A DNA stretch of 41,662 nucleotides from a virus. Below are positions 32,784 to 41,036 of this stretch, piece by piece. The stretch spans positions 1 through 41,662 of the IMG/VR virus record IMGVR_UViG_3300027782_005501. One strand, written 5' to 3'. The position numbers and the translations under genes were made by a program. How positions within the stretch are numbered: position 1 is the first letter of the stretch; every line of letters starts with the position of its first letter. The notes under the pieces were generated by a model. The model searched no databases. It had not been told where the DNA came from and saw nothing but the letters and a program-made list of their open reading frames with translations.

Positions 32784-34868
32784 ATGAAGATTATAACACC
32801 CGATTGTGATTATATTCAGGACATAGAAAAATATAAAAAAAATCTTAAGCATTTAAAACCGGGTAGTAGAGTATTAATTTTTAGATCTGATCCTGCAGGT
32901 ATTTCAGAAGCGTTGATAGGTAATTGGGAATTAAATTTAATATCTATTCCTGTTGAACCTTACTTAACTCCACAAGCTACAATAGAATTTATAAAAAAAG
33001 AGTGCTCTCCTCATGTAATAGTACATTGTACAGATACAAAAAATATTTTTGAATTTTTAGATGGAGGAGAGTTATCACCGGTAGAAGATTATGCAATATT
33101 CTATACGTCAGGAACCACAAGCAATCCAAAAGGAGTGGTACAAACAAGAGAAGCAATGAAATACAATGCAATAGCAGTAGCAGAATTACACGAATTTAAT
33201 AAAAATTCTGTACATCTAACAGCATTACCTTTGTATCATTGCAATGCTGCAGCAATGAGTTTGTTTGGCAATTATTTCATGAATGGCACAGCAGTATTTC
33301 TTAAAAAATTTAAACCAGAAACATATTTCGAATATTGTGAAAAATATCAAGCAGGCACAGCCAATCTAGTACCAACAATGATAGCAGATTTATTAGAAGC
33401 TAAATTAAAATGGCCCACTCAACTTAGATATGTATTAACAGCAGCCACAGCATTAAGTCAAGAAATTTGTAAAAAATTTTATAATCTATATGGATCAAAA
33501 TTAAGACAAGGCTACGGATTAAGTGAAGCAATTAATTTTTCATTCACAATGCCTTTACTCAATGACATAGAATTTAAAAAACACATGGTAGACAATTATC
33601 CTGCAGTTGGTCTACCTATACCAGGAACAGAATTTAAAATAGAGAATGGAGAAGTATTTGTTCGAGGACCAAACAATATGAGATGTTATTGGAATAATAA
33701 AATAGCTACAGAAGAAACTATAATCAATGGTTGGATAAAGACCGGCGACAAAGGAGAACTTCGAGATGGATTTTTAGTGCTTACTGGTCGTTTTAAAGAA
33801 ATTATTATAAAAGGTGGCGACAACTATAGTCCTGTAATGATAGAAGACGAATTTAGACGATCAGGAATAACAGGAGATATTGTTGTGGTAGGATGTAAAG
33901 ATAATAGACTTGGAGAAGATATTGCACTAGTAGCAAACAAATATCAAAAAATAAACATAGACAATAAAAAGTTACAACCTGCTTCTGTGCGTTATGGAAA
34001 TATACAGAGAACACAAACAAAAAAACCTCAAAGAAAATTAATGTCTAAAGGTATGGTGTCTATGTCTTTGCCCACAGAAGAATATAATAATACTCTTAAA
34101 TCAGCCGGAAGAATTGCGGAAAAAATTATTCTTAAAACTCCCACAACACCACAACAAAAATATCTTTATAACATATCTAAAAAATTAATAAAAAATGCCG
34201 GAGAAGAAAACTGTTATAACTCTGTTAAACCTTTTTTTAACGCAATAGAATCTAAACTTGATGTTTTTTGGAATGGAGATTTAAAAGAACACATATTTAA
34301 AGGCATGACCAAAGAATGGGAATCTTTAATGAATGACACACCTATGGGAGGTTTTCCTAAATTAGCACATCAGTTTTGTTTAGAAAATAATTTGTATCAA
34401 GGAAAAATTTTAGAAGTTGGGGCAGGCGTTGGAAACTTTAGCAAATATATTCCTGCAGGAGTTGATTATATTCGCAGCGATTTAAAAAGCAGTTTTTTAA
34501 AAGGAGATTATAAAAATGAAATAATATTAAACATAGATGATCCTTATACTATAGACAACGCTTTTAATATGATTGTTGGAATTAATGTTTTTCATTGTGC
34601 AAAAAATAAACAAAAAGCCATACAAAATGCTTATAATAACTTGCTACCAGGAGGATATCTACTGTTAGGAGAAGGACAAGCCCCTGGAGATGTATGGGCA
34701 TTAGATATATTGTTTGGTTTTATCGATGGCTGGTGGAATCGGGGTGGATTTATAGATAGATATAAATGGTTAGATATGTTTAATGTTTTATCGCCGTCAG
34801 AAATAGGATATTCTGTTTATCGTGAAGGTAAGTATGATTTGGGAGGCATACTCTGGTTAAAAAAATAA
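32784..34868 (+). CDS. Fusion of ANL adenylation enzyme and methyltransferase
   Basis: The 694-residue product has an acyl-CoA-synthetase/NRPS-type adenylation domain (about 1-400), with YTSGTTSNPKGV (107-118), QGYGLSEAINFSF, TGDKGELRDGFLVLTGR and IIIKGGDNYSP. The AMP-forming C-terminal subdomain is shortened. A methyltransferase domain follows (about 500-694): motif I ILEVGAGVGNFSKY (542-555) and LLPGGYLLLGEG. No carrier-protein serine motif was found. The combination resembles parts of NRPS/PKS-type assembly lines; it would activate an acid and methylate it or a partner. It is followed after one base by a 2OG oxygenase. AT-rich. Confidence 0.85.
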   Translation: MKIITPDCDYIQDIEKYKKNLKHLKPGSRVLIFRSDPAGISEALIGNWELNLISIPVEPYLTPQATIEFIKKECSPHVIVHCTDTKNIFEFLDGGELSPVEDYAIFYTSGTTSNPKGVVQTREAMKYNAIAVAELHEFNKNSVHLTALPLYHCNAAAMSLFGNYFMNGTAVFLKKFKPETYFEYCEKYQAGTANLVPTMIADLLEAKLKWPTQLRYVLTAATALSQEICKKFYNLYGSKLRQGYGLSEAINFSFTMPLLNDIEFKKHMVDNYPAVGLPIPGTEFKIENGEVFVRGPNNMRCYWNNKIATEETIINGWIKTGDKGELRDGFLVLTGRFKEIIIKGGDNYSPVMIEDEFRRSGITGDIVVVGCKDNRLGEDIALVANKYQKINIDNKKLQPASVRYGNIQRTQTKKPQRKLMSKGMVSMSLPTEEYNNTLKSAGRIAEKIILKTPTTPQQKYLYNISKKLIKNAGEENCYNSVKPFFNAIESKLDVFWNGDLKEHIFKGMTKEWESLMNDTPMGGFPKLAHQFCLENNLYQGKILEVGAGVGNFSKYIPAGVDYIRSDLKSSFLKGDYKNEIILNIDDPYTIDNAFNMIVGINVFHCAKNKQKAIQNAYNNLLPGGYLLLGEGQAPGDVWALDILFGFIDGWWNRGGFIDRYKWLDMFNVLSPSEIGYSVYREGKYDLGGILWLKK

Positions 34869-34869
34869 T

Positions 34870-35544
34870 ATGAAACAGTGGTTTGAGTGGCAATTTAAAA
34901 ATCAACGTAAGAATAATCAATGGGATCAGTGGACTGTTCCTTTAATTAATCTTAAAAAAGATTTAGATTGGTTTTTTCAAGAAGTAAAAACAAAAGTAAA
35001 AACAAAAGAAATTCCTACATGGTTTGAAAATGTTTTCTATAGAAAAGACTGGACTGACAGAACTGCGTCCGGCACAGAAGGATCTGTAACTAGCGAAGAG
35101 TTATGGACTTGGACACACGAAGAATCCTATAAAGATTTAATGGACAAAGCAGGTATTACTAAAATAACAGAATTCCCACAAAATATAAAAAATCGATTAA
35201 TTCCTATATTAGCAGAAAAACTTTCTTTACAAGAAGATACTATTAATTTTTACTGTCATAATGAAGGACCTGGACATCATTTTCCTATGCATTTTGATAG
35301 AAATCGATGGGGTAAATTTTCTTTAAATGAAGACACTTCTTATAATAAAAATTATGGATTGTTTCTTATATTTTTTGATGATTGGCAACACGGACAGGCA
35401 TTCCAACAAGGCACTAAATTTTTAACATGGAAATCTGGAGATGTTTTTACTTGGGATCATGAGAGTACACCACACGGTAGTTGCAATTTTGGATATGAAG
35501 ATAGATATACTTTATTAGTAAATGGTGAATTTAAAAAAGATTAA
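34870..35544 (+). CDS. 2OG-Fe(II) oxygenase-like (double-stranded beta-helix)
   Basis: The 224-residue product has HFPMHFDRNRW with H141 and D143 (HxD), and a distal His202 in ESTPHGSCNFG with Arg212 (EDRYTLLVNG) that can bind 2-oxoglutarate. This layout fits aspartyl-beta-hydroxylase/JmjC-like or phytanoyl-type dioxygenases. It starts one base after the ANL-methyltransferase fusion, so it probably acts in the same pathway. The substrate is unknown; hydroxylation of the product is an inference. Confidence 0.75.
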   Translation: MKQWFEWQFKNQRKNNQWDQWTVPLINLKKDLDWFFQEVKTKVKTKEIPTWFENVFYRKDWTDRTASGTEGSVTSEELWTWTHEESYKDLMDKAGITKITEFPQNIKNRLIPILAEKLSLQEDTINFYCHNEGPGHHFPMHFDRNRWGKFSLNEDTSYNKNYGLFLIFFDDWQHGQAFQQGTKFLTWKSGDVFTWDHESTPHGSCNFGYEDRYTLLVNGEFKKD

Positions 35545-35555
35545 TAGAATTATCT

Positions 35556-35583
35556 TTGACTTTTAAAGAAAATAAACTATAAT
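35556..35583 (+). promoter_or_regulatory. Sigma-70 promoter, predicted leaderless
   Basis: TTGACT (35556-35561), 16 bases, TATAAT (35578-35583), then six bases and ATG at 35590. The start site should coincide with the ATG. Confidence 0.8.
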
Positions 35584-35589
35584 ACAAGT

Positions 35590-36636
35590 ATGAGAACGCT
35601 GTTATTATTGTTATTTTTTACAATCAATAGTATTGCCGTGTCTATGGAACCGCACCAAGAATTAGGTGTGATTGGATTGATGTATCATCGTTTTGATGAG
35701 AACAAATATCCTTCAACCAACGTACGAATGCGAGACTTTGAGAATCAACTCAAGATGATTCGCAAGATGAAATTAGATTTCATCTCTATTGAAGAGTTTG
35801 ATGATTATGTGCATGGACACAGAGAACTTTATAATAAAAGAGTATTGCTGACCATCGATGATGCCTATGCCAGTTTCTACAAAAATGCTTGGCCTATACT
35901 GAAAAAAGAAGGCATACCTTTTGTGTTGTTCTTAAACACCAGAGAAATCAATCAAAAGAATCGAAATTACATGACCTGGGCACAGGTGCGAGAGATACAC
36001 GAATCAGGAATAGGAGTGATAGGACATCACAGTTACTCACACGATTATCTAATGAACAAAAGTCGAGATGATATACAGAATGATCTGTGGCAAGCCAACA
36101 AAGACTTTCAGAGAGAGTTAGGATCCATACCCGAGTACTTCTCATATCCATTTGGAGAGTACGGCCTAGAGTTCAAGGAGATGGTCAAAGACATGGGATT
36201 CAGATTGGCATTTGGACAGCATTCAGGAGTGATAGACAGTGTCAAGGATAGATACGAGCTGCCACGATTCCCCATCAATGAGAATTGGGGCAAAGCTGAT
36301 CGATTTGAAATGGTGTTGAACACACTGCCCATGCCCTACATAAACTTCTTGCCCGCAGACAAGAAAGTGTCAGAGTTTAATAATCCACCACAACTAGAGA
36401 TAGAGTTTGTGCCAGGGTTGAAGAATCTTAAGAACATAGTGTGTACTACTAATGATGGAGACAGCTGGCCCACTGTACCTATTAGATTCATAACAGAAAA
36501 TAGAATAGTCATAGAACCGCTGAATCCTTATAGAGTAAGAACTGCTAGAATCAATTGCAGTTTTGCTGACACTGCTAAAAAGTATCGTTGGTTGGGCATA
36601 CAGTTCGTCTTACCACACATAGCCTCCGACAAATAA
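35590..36636 (+). CDS. Secreted polysaccharide deacetylase (NodB domain)
   Basis: The 348-residue product has a signal peptide (MRTLLLLLFFTINSIAVS) and the NodB motifs: LLTIDDAYAS (motif 1, D90-D91), GHHSYSHDY (motif 2, H147 and H151) and YPFGEYGLEF (motif 3). CE4 enzymes remove N-acetyl groups from peptidoglycan, chitin or poly-N-acetylglucosamine. The C-terminal ~100 residues form a beta-rich extra domain (EIEFVPGLKNLKNIVCTTND). It has its own early-type promoter and no leader. It could alter the host envelope against other phages or lysozyme (inference). Confidence 0.85.
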   Translation: MRTLLLLLFFTINSIAVSMEPHQELGVIGLMYHRFDENKYPSTNVRMRDFENQLKMIRKMKLDFISIEEFDDYVHGHRELYNKRVLLTIDDAYASFYKNAWPILKKEGIPFVLFLNTREINQKNRNYMTWAQVREIHESGIGVIGHHSYSHDYLMNKSRDDIQNDLWQANKDFQRELGSIPEYFSYPFGEYGLEFKEMVKDMGFRLAFGQHSGVIDSVKDRYELPRFPINENWGKADRFEMVLNTLPMPYINFLPADKKVSEFNNPPQLEIEFVPGLKNLKNIVCTTNDGDSWPTVPIRFITENRIVIEPLNPYRVRTARINCSFADTAKKYRWLGIQFVLPHIASDK

Positions 36637-36645
36637 AGATAGCAA

Positions 36646-36674
36646 TTGACACGAAGCACAAAGCCATATATTAT
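36646..36674 (+). promoter_or_regulatory. Sigma-70 promoter, predicted leaderless
   Basis: TTGACA (36646-36651), 17 bases, TATTAT (36669-36674), then six bases and ATG at 36681. It overlaps only the intergenic gap after the deacetylase gene. Confidence 0.75.
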
Positions 36675-36680
36675 ACAATT

Positions 36681-36983
36681 ATGAAAATACCAGAAAATGA
36701 TAAAATTGTAACAATCAAAATGACCACTGGCGAAGAAGTGGTTGCTAAGATCAAAGACCAAGATGATCTTACTATAACATTAGACAGACCTGTGGTGATA
36801 ATGATCAGCCAACAAGGATTAGCATTTGGAGCATTTATTCCCACTATGGAAAGTGTTAATGGAGTTCCTATTAATAAATCAGCCATAGTAGCTATAGGAC
36901 CTTGTTTAGACAAAGTATGTACAGAATATTCTAACGCAGTAAGTCCAATTAAGACTGTAGCAAAAAGTTCATTAATTGTTTAA
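36681..36983 (+). CDS. Small Sm/LSm-like beta-barrel protein
   Basis: The 100-residue product begins IVTIKMTTGEEVVAKIKDQD, then DLTITLDRPVVIMI, the Sm1-like pattern of a short bent beta-sheet. Similar small Sm-like proteins occur in marine phages. Members of the fold bind RNA (Hfq, LSm), so RNA handling is plausible but unproven. I chose ATG 36681, which sits at the promoter's predicted start site; the upstream ATG at 36588 lies inside the deacetylase gene. The remainder is hydrophobic and Ser/Thr-rich. Confidence 0.65.
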   Translation: MKIPENDKIVTIKMTTGEEVVAKIKDQDDLTITLDRPVVIMISQQGLAFGAFIPTMESVNGVPINKSAIVAIGPCLDKVCTEYSNAVSPIKTVAKSSLIV

Positions 36984-36991
36984 TTGACCAA

Positions 36992-37019
36992 TTGACTTAC
37001 AGCATGACAGTGTTATAAT
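36992..37019 (+). promoter_or_regulatory. Sigma-70 promoter, predicted leaderless
   Basis: TTGACT (36992-36997), 16 bases, TATAAT (37014-37019), then eight bases and ATG at 37028. It leads the overlapping operon through 41476. Confidence 0.78.
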
Positions 37020-37027
37020 ACTGTAAT

Positions 37028-38110
37028 ATGAATATTTGGTTAGTAGATCTAGAAGCAGTAGAAACAAGATACACTAAACAGTGGAAGATAGAACTACCTA
37101 AAATTTTAAAAAAGAATAATCACACTGTTAAAACAATATCCGGAGGCGAATCTCCTCAAGCAACAACTCCAGGCGCTTTCCTCAATTTTGGAGGAACCAA
37201 TGTTTACAAGAGTAAACAATTGGAAATTATAGGCACAGCATTCTGTAACGGAGAAGTACAAGATGGTGATTATTTCTTATACACTGATGCTTGGAATCCC
37301 ACAGTGATTCAACTCAAATACATGGCAGAATTATTAAACGTAAAAATTAAGATAGGTGGCATGTGGCACGCAGGATCCTATGACCCGCAAGACTTTCTAG
37401 GCAGACTGATAGGTGATAAACCTTGGGTGCGTATGGCTGAACGCAGCATGTTTGAGTGTTTTGACCACAATTACTTTGCTACTGATTTCCATATTGATAT
37501 GTTCTTACATAATTTAATGGATCTAGGTAGATTGGCTGACAAAGAAACTGTGGATCAAATGTTCCAGTTAGGTAAGATAGTGAGATCGGGATGGCCCATG
37601 GAATATCTCGAAGACACATTACTAAATTATAAAAATATATCCAAAGAAAATATTATATTATTCCCTCATAGATTAGCCCCTGAAAAACAATTAGATATAT
37701 TTTTAGATCTTAAAAAGTCTATGCCACAATATGAATTTGTAGTGTGCCAAGAAAAACAACTGGATAAAAATCAATATCATACCCTATTAGGCAAAAGTAA
37801 AATGGTATTCAGTGCTAATTTACAAGAGACCCTAGGTATTAGCTGGTATGAAGGTGCTCTTGTTGACTGCATTCCTATGATACCAGATCGATTGAGTTAT
37901 AAAGAAATGGCTTTGGAAGAATTTAAATACCCTTCTCAGTGGACTGAATCTTTAGAATCTTATTATAAACATAAAAATTTAATAATAGAAAAAATAAAAA
38001 ACTACATGGAAAACTATCAAAATTATCTACCATTGTTAGGTACTCAAAAAGAAATATTAAGTAAAGAATATTTTTCTGCAACAGATTTATATAATAATTT
38101 ATCAGCATGA
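37028..38110 (+). CDS. GT-B type glycosyltransferase
   Basis: The 360-residue product shows a GT4-like C-terminal domain: ILFPHRLAPEKQLDIFLDLK, then SANLQETLGISWYEGALVDC with the Glu pair that binds the nucleotide-sugar, and IPMIPDRLSYKEMA. Family members transfer sugar from a UDP/GDP donor. In T4-like phages such enzymes modify DNA bases or capsid/host glycans; which applies here is open. It leads a tightly overlapping operon and overlaps the CTP-synthase-like gene by 4 bases. Confidence 0.8.
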   Translation: MNIWLVDLEAVETRYTKQWKIELPKILKKNNHTVKTISGGESPQATTPGAFLNFGGTNVYKSKQLEIIGTAFCNGEVQDGDYFLYTDAWNPTVIQLKYMAELLNVKIKIGGMWHAGSYDPQDFLGRLIGDKPWVRMAERSMFECFDHNYFATDFHIDMFLHNLMDLGRLADKETVDQMFQLGKIVRSGWPMEYLEDTLLNYKNISKENIILFPHRLAPEKQLDIFLDLKKSMPQYEFVVCQEKQLDKNQYHTLLGKSKMVFSANLQETLGISWYEGALVDCIPMIPDRLSYKEMALEEFKYPSQWTESLESYYKHKNLIIEKIKNYMENYQNYLPLLGTQKEILSKEYFSATDLYNNLSA

Positions 38111-38751
38111 CACACACAATTATATTGAATGGAGTACATTCCGCAGTGGACAAAGTGGAATTAGCAAGAGCTATACAGAAATCTGTCAAAGGCAACATAG
38201 ATTACAAATATCTAGATCCTTGTTTAAATGTATCTAAAAAAGTCACAGCAGAATATAAAACTGTGGGACATATGATTGCTGAAGTATTAGAAAAAGAGCG
38301 AATGGGAGATTACAAAGGCAGCACTGTGCAGGTTACTCCGCATATCACAGAAGAGATTCGTAAATGGATAGTAAAGACTGAAGCCAAGAACACTGTCACA
38401 GTGATAGGTGGTAACGTGGGCGACTTAGAAAACCAATTGGCCATAGAAGCAGTGAGAGAGATGACACTGAAAGAAGATGTGAGAATTGTGCTGTATGTAC
38501 CAGTACCATATCTAAAAGCCGCAGGAGAGATCAAAACCAAACCTGTGCAACACTCTGTGAAAGAATTGATGCGTATGGGTATCATGCCCTATGCACTGTG
38601 TCTAAAGAGTGATATGGACCTACGAGATAACGAGTTAAAAAAAATAGCCATGTTCACAGGTGTGCCACAGGATAGAATAGTATGGCATACCAACGGATTA
38701 GGTGATTGTGGTAAGAAATTAGCAAGAACAATATACGGAAATAAAAAATGA
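38107..38751 (+). CDS. CTP synthase amidoligase-domain homolog, degenerate
   Basis: The 214-residue product aligns along its length with the N-terminal domain of PyrG: LDPCLNV (37-43), VLEKERMGDYKGSTVQVTPHI (60-80), IGGNVGDLENQ (100-110) and YLKAAGEIKTKPVQHSVKEL (135-154), and then KIAMFTGVPQDRIV. It has no glutaminase domain. The ATP loop is changed (GVHSAVDKVE where PyrG has a GKG-type loop), the ~45-residue segment with the Mg-binding Asp is missing, and the Glu before GGTVGD is Val. It is therefore unlikely to make CTP; a modifier of host PyrG or a new nucleotide enzyme is possible. Confidence 0.85.
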   Translation: MTHTIILNGVHSAVDKVELARAIQKSVKGNIDYKYLDPCLNVSKKVTAEYKTVGHMIAEVLEKERMGDYKGSTVQVTPHITEEIRKWIVKTEAKNTVTVIGGNVGDLENQLAIEAVREMTLKEDVRIVLYVPVPYLKAAGEIKTKPVQHSVKELMRMGIMPYALCLKSDMDLRDNELKKIAMFTGVPQDRIVWHTNGLGDCGKKLARTIYGNKK

Positions 38752-38957
38752 TTGTACAATTGAATCCAGCTCTGCCTATAATAACCCCCAAAGGAGAAGC
38801 CTATGCTCATTTCTTAATTGATTATGGCATGGAAGAACATCTACTATGGGTATGCTTTATTAATGAAACTGGAGAATGTTGGACATTTAGAAATCCACAA
38901 ATAAGATTAAAACCTAATGAGACTTTCAACAGATCAAAAACATCCAATATAAAATGA
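38748..38957 (+). CDS. Small conserved-type phage protein
   Basis: The 69-residue product (PKGEAYAHFLIDYGMEEHLL, WVCFINETGECWTFRNPQIR) looks like a small beta-rich protein also known as a hypothetical in T4-like marine phages. No catalytic motif is visible. It overlaps its neighbours by 4 bases on each side (ATGA type), linking the CTP-synthase-like gene to the ligase. Confidence 0.65.
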   Translation: MIVQLNPALPIITPKGEAYAHFLIDYGMEEHLLWVCFINETGECWTFRNPQIRLKPNETFNRSKTSNIK

Positions 38958-40234
38958 AACCATACGAAATTATAAAAGAATTAGAGAGTGATAACTCACG
39001 CAAGTTCAAAGAGTCCGTGATTGCTCGTGAAGACTCAGCTGATAATATTCAGTTTTTTGAAGGTGTTAGTATGGCTATGGATAAACTGAGAACATTTGGT
39101 TTAAAACAAGTTCCGGAATCACAACAAGATGGTCGAGGCATAGACTGGGGAGATTTTAAAGAAATAGCTCGACAATTAGAAGAAAGAGAAACTACAGGTA
39201 ATACTGCAAGACAAGCAGTACAAAAATTATGTGATGATAGTCTGCAAGACGAATGGAATTACTGGTATCGTAGAATACTAATCAAAGATCTAAGATGTGG
39301 AGTTACAGAAAAAACAATTAATAAATTTTCTAAAATTAAAGTACCAGTGTTTGAATGTATGCTGGCAGATGACAGCAAGAAACATGAGAGCAAATTAAAA
39401 GGACAGGTGTTTGTGGAACCTAAACTAGATGGTGTAAGAGTTATAGCGATCTGTGATACAAAAAAAGATGAAGTGGTGCTAATGAGCAGGAATGGCAAAG
39501 AGCTGGTAAACTTCCCTCATATTAATACTCAACTGTATCATTTATTAGGAGAGTTGGATCGTAGTTGGGTGTTTGACGGAGAGATAATGAGTGCAGATTT
39601 TCAAAGCCTAATGAAACAGATACACAGAAAAGGTGATGCACAAACCGATGATGCGATATTAAATCTATTTGATTGTATGCCTTTACACATGTTTCAACAG
39701 GGTGAATGCATTGAGCCACTTACAAAAAGAAAAGAATGGTTAGAGTCTTTTCAGTTTGGTACAAACATTAGAACGATTGAGAGTGTGAGATTTGACCTAG
39801 ATGAAGACCACGATAAGTTTATAGATTACAATAGACTGTGCATAGACAAGGGTTATGAAGGCATTATGATTAAACCTGTTAATGGTGTATACGAGTGTAA
39901 GAGATCTTCACTGTGGTTGAAAGTAAAACCCTTTATAGAAGTAAGTCTTAAAGTAGTAGATGTGGAAGAAGGCACAGGCAGGAATCAGGGCAAACTGGGT
40001 GCTCTTATTGTGGAAGGCACCGACGATGGCAAGTTTATACGAACCAACGTGGGATCAGGACTAACAGATGAGGATCGTGAGACTTTTTGGAAAGACACTG
40101 AAAAACTAATAGGACAGATTGTGGAAGTGAGAGCAGATGCTGTCACGCAGAATCAAGATGCTGTGGATGAGTATTCACTGCGTTTTCCTCGATTCCTAAG
40201 ATTCCGAGGATTTGAAAAGAATGAAAAACTTTAA
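38954..40234 (+). CDS. ATP-dependent DNA ligase
   Basis: The 426-residue product has the ligase motif I KLDG with the adenylated Lys157 (VFVEPKLDGVR), motif Ia-like SRNGKELVNFP, motif III WVFDGEIMS, motif IV YEGIMIKP and motif V SLWLKVKPF. The C-terminal part is an OB-fold (LGALIVEGTDDGKFIRTNVG). It joins nicks during phage replication and recombination, like T4 gp30. The length fits a T4/T7-type ligase. It overlaps the next gene by ~14 bases. Confidence 0.93.
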   Translation: MKPYEIIKELESDNSRKFKESVIAREDSADNIQFFEGVSMAMDKLRTFGLKQVPESQQDGRGIDWGDFKEIARQLEERETTGNTARQAVQKLCDDSLQDEWNYWYRRILIKDLRCGVTEKTINKFSKIKVPVFECMLADDSKKHESKLKGQVFVEPKLDGVRVIAICDTKKDEVVLMSRNGKELVNFPHINTQLYHLLGELDRSWVFDGEIMSADFQSLMKQIHRKGDAQTDDAILNLFDCMPLHMFQQGECIEPLTKRKEWLESFQFGTNIRTIESVRFDLDEDHDKFIDYNRLCIDKGYEGIMIKPVNGVYECKRSSLWLKVKPFIEVSLKVVDVEEGTGRNQGKLGALIVEGTDDGKFIRTNVGSGLTDEDRETFWKDTEKLIGQIVEVRADAVTQNQDAVDEYSLRFPRFLRFRGFEKNEKL

Positions 40235-40436
40235 AATAGAAATAAATGTGGGAGACACTGTGGAAGTGGGCAGATTCCGCAATGTAATCGCCAAGATCAA
40301 AGATATTTCAATTGACGATAATGGACAACCTGTTATTATTACAAATAAAGGACCAAAGAAATTGTTCAGTTGCAGATTGAGTAAATTAACACCGGGTACA
40401 AAAACACCCCGACAGATATTGAAGGAAAAACAATGA
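40221..40436 (+). CDS. Small SH3-like phage protein
   Basis: The 71-residue product from ATG 40221 (MKNFKIEINVGDTVEVGRFR; an ATG three codons earlier is possible) has a beta-barrel pattern with alternating hydrophobic strands (VIAKIKDISIDDNGQPVIIT) and a Lys-rich end. Similar SH3/KOW-like small proteins occur in marine phages. It lies in the overlapping operon with a 4-base overlap to the membrane protein. Function unknown; nucleic-acid binding is possible. Confidence 0.6.
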   Translation: MKNFKIEINVGDTVEVGRFRNVIAKIKDISIDDNGQPVIITNKGPKKLFSCRLSKLTPGTKTPRQILKEKQ

Positions 40437-40633
40437 GCTCTGATGCGGCTTTGATATTAGGCATTGTGATGCTGCTGTGGCTGGGTGGAGTCATAGGTTG
40501 GTGGTTGAGCTCTAAGTTTTATGAATCCAGATACAAAGAACTGCTAGATGCCAGCATAGAAGTAAATAAAGTAACTCTAAGCTCATTAGCACAAAGCATG
40601 AAAGATATTAAAGCAAGAAAAGAGAATGATTAA
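40433..40633 (+). CDS. Small membrane protein with one TM helix
   Basis: The 66-residue product has one transmembrane segment (about 5-27, AALILGIVMLLWLGGVIGWWL) followed by a cytoplasmic or periplasmic helical tail (YESRYKELLDASIEVNKVTL). A role as a small lysis or membrane factor is possible. No family is recognised. It overlaps both neighbours in the operon. Confidence 0.6.
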   Translation: MSSDAALILGIVMLLWLGGVIGWWLSSKFYESRYKELLDASIEVNKVTLSSLAQSMKDIKARKEND

Positions 40634-40805
40634 CAACAACGATCTAGATTTTTTTACTCGTAATGCACAACAGGATAAACGAGCAAGACAGATACAGGAT
40701 AGAATTATAGCGGAAAGAAAGATTGAAATGAATAAAATATCTATAGAAATTCTACACGAAATAATCAAAGAAGCTCAACAGAGAGCAGAACGAGAGAATG
40801 GCTAA
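40626..40805 (+). CDS. Small helical protein, overlapping frame chain
   Basis: A 59-residue ORF ([20 protein letters not shown]..) that overlaps the preceding gene by 8 bases and the IF-1 gene by 8 bases. It is highly charged and helical ([20 protein letters not shown]). It fills the gap between two genes in the operon in the same direction, which supports coding. Function unknown. Confidence 0.6.
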   Translation: MINNNDLDFFTRNAQQDKRARQIQDRIIAERKIEMNKISIEILHEIIKEAQQRAERENG

Positions 40806-41016
40806 AGAAGAAGTATTAAAATTTCCAGGTGTGGTAGAAGAAGTACTGCCCAACCAGATGTTCAGAATAAAATTAGAGAATGGTCATACTGTACTGGGTT
40901 ATGCCAGCGGTAAGATGAAGCAGAACAAGATTAAGATACTCGTAGGGGATAAAATTGAAGTTGAAGTTAGCCCTTATGATTTGTCCAAGGGCCGAGTAAC
41001 CTACAGATTCAAGTAA
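40798..41016 (+). CDS. infA: Translation initiation factor IF-1
   Basis: The 72-residue product is full-length bacterial IF-1: [67 protein letters not shown]. The FPGVV start and RVTYRFK end match alphaproteobacterial IF-1. IF-1 binds the ribosomal A site on the 30S subunit and works with IF-2 and IF-3. The gene overlaps the upstream small gene by 8 bases inside a phage operon, so it is not a stray host fragment. Changes such as GYAS for the usual AHTS/AHIS suggest divergence from the host copy. Confidence 0.95.
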   Translation: MAKEEVLKFPGVVEEVLPNQMFRIKLENGHTVLGYASGKMKQNKIKILVGDKIEVEVSPYDLSKGRVTYRFK

Positions 41017-41036
41017 TGGGGATAGGTCATTGTAAA

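Noticed and set aside
38107-38751. Functional CTP synthase (pyrG)
   Set aside because: The glutaminase domain and metal ligands are missing, so only domain homology is claimed.
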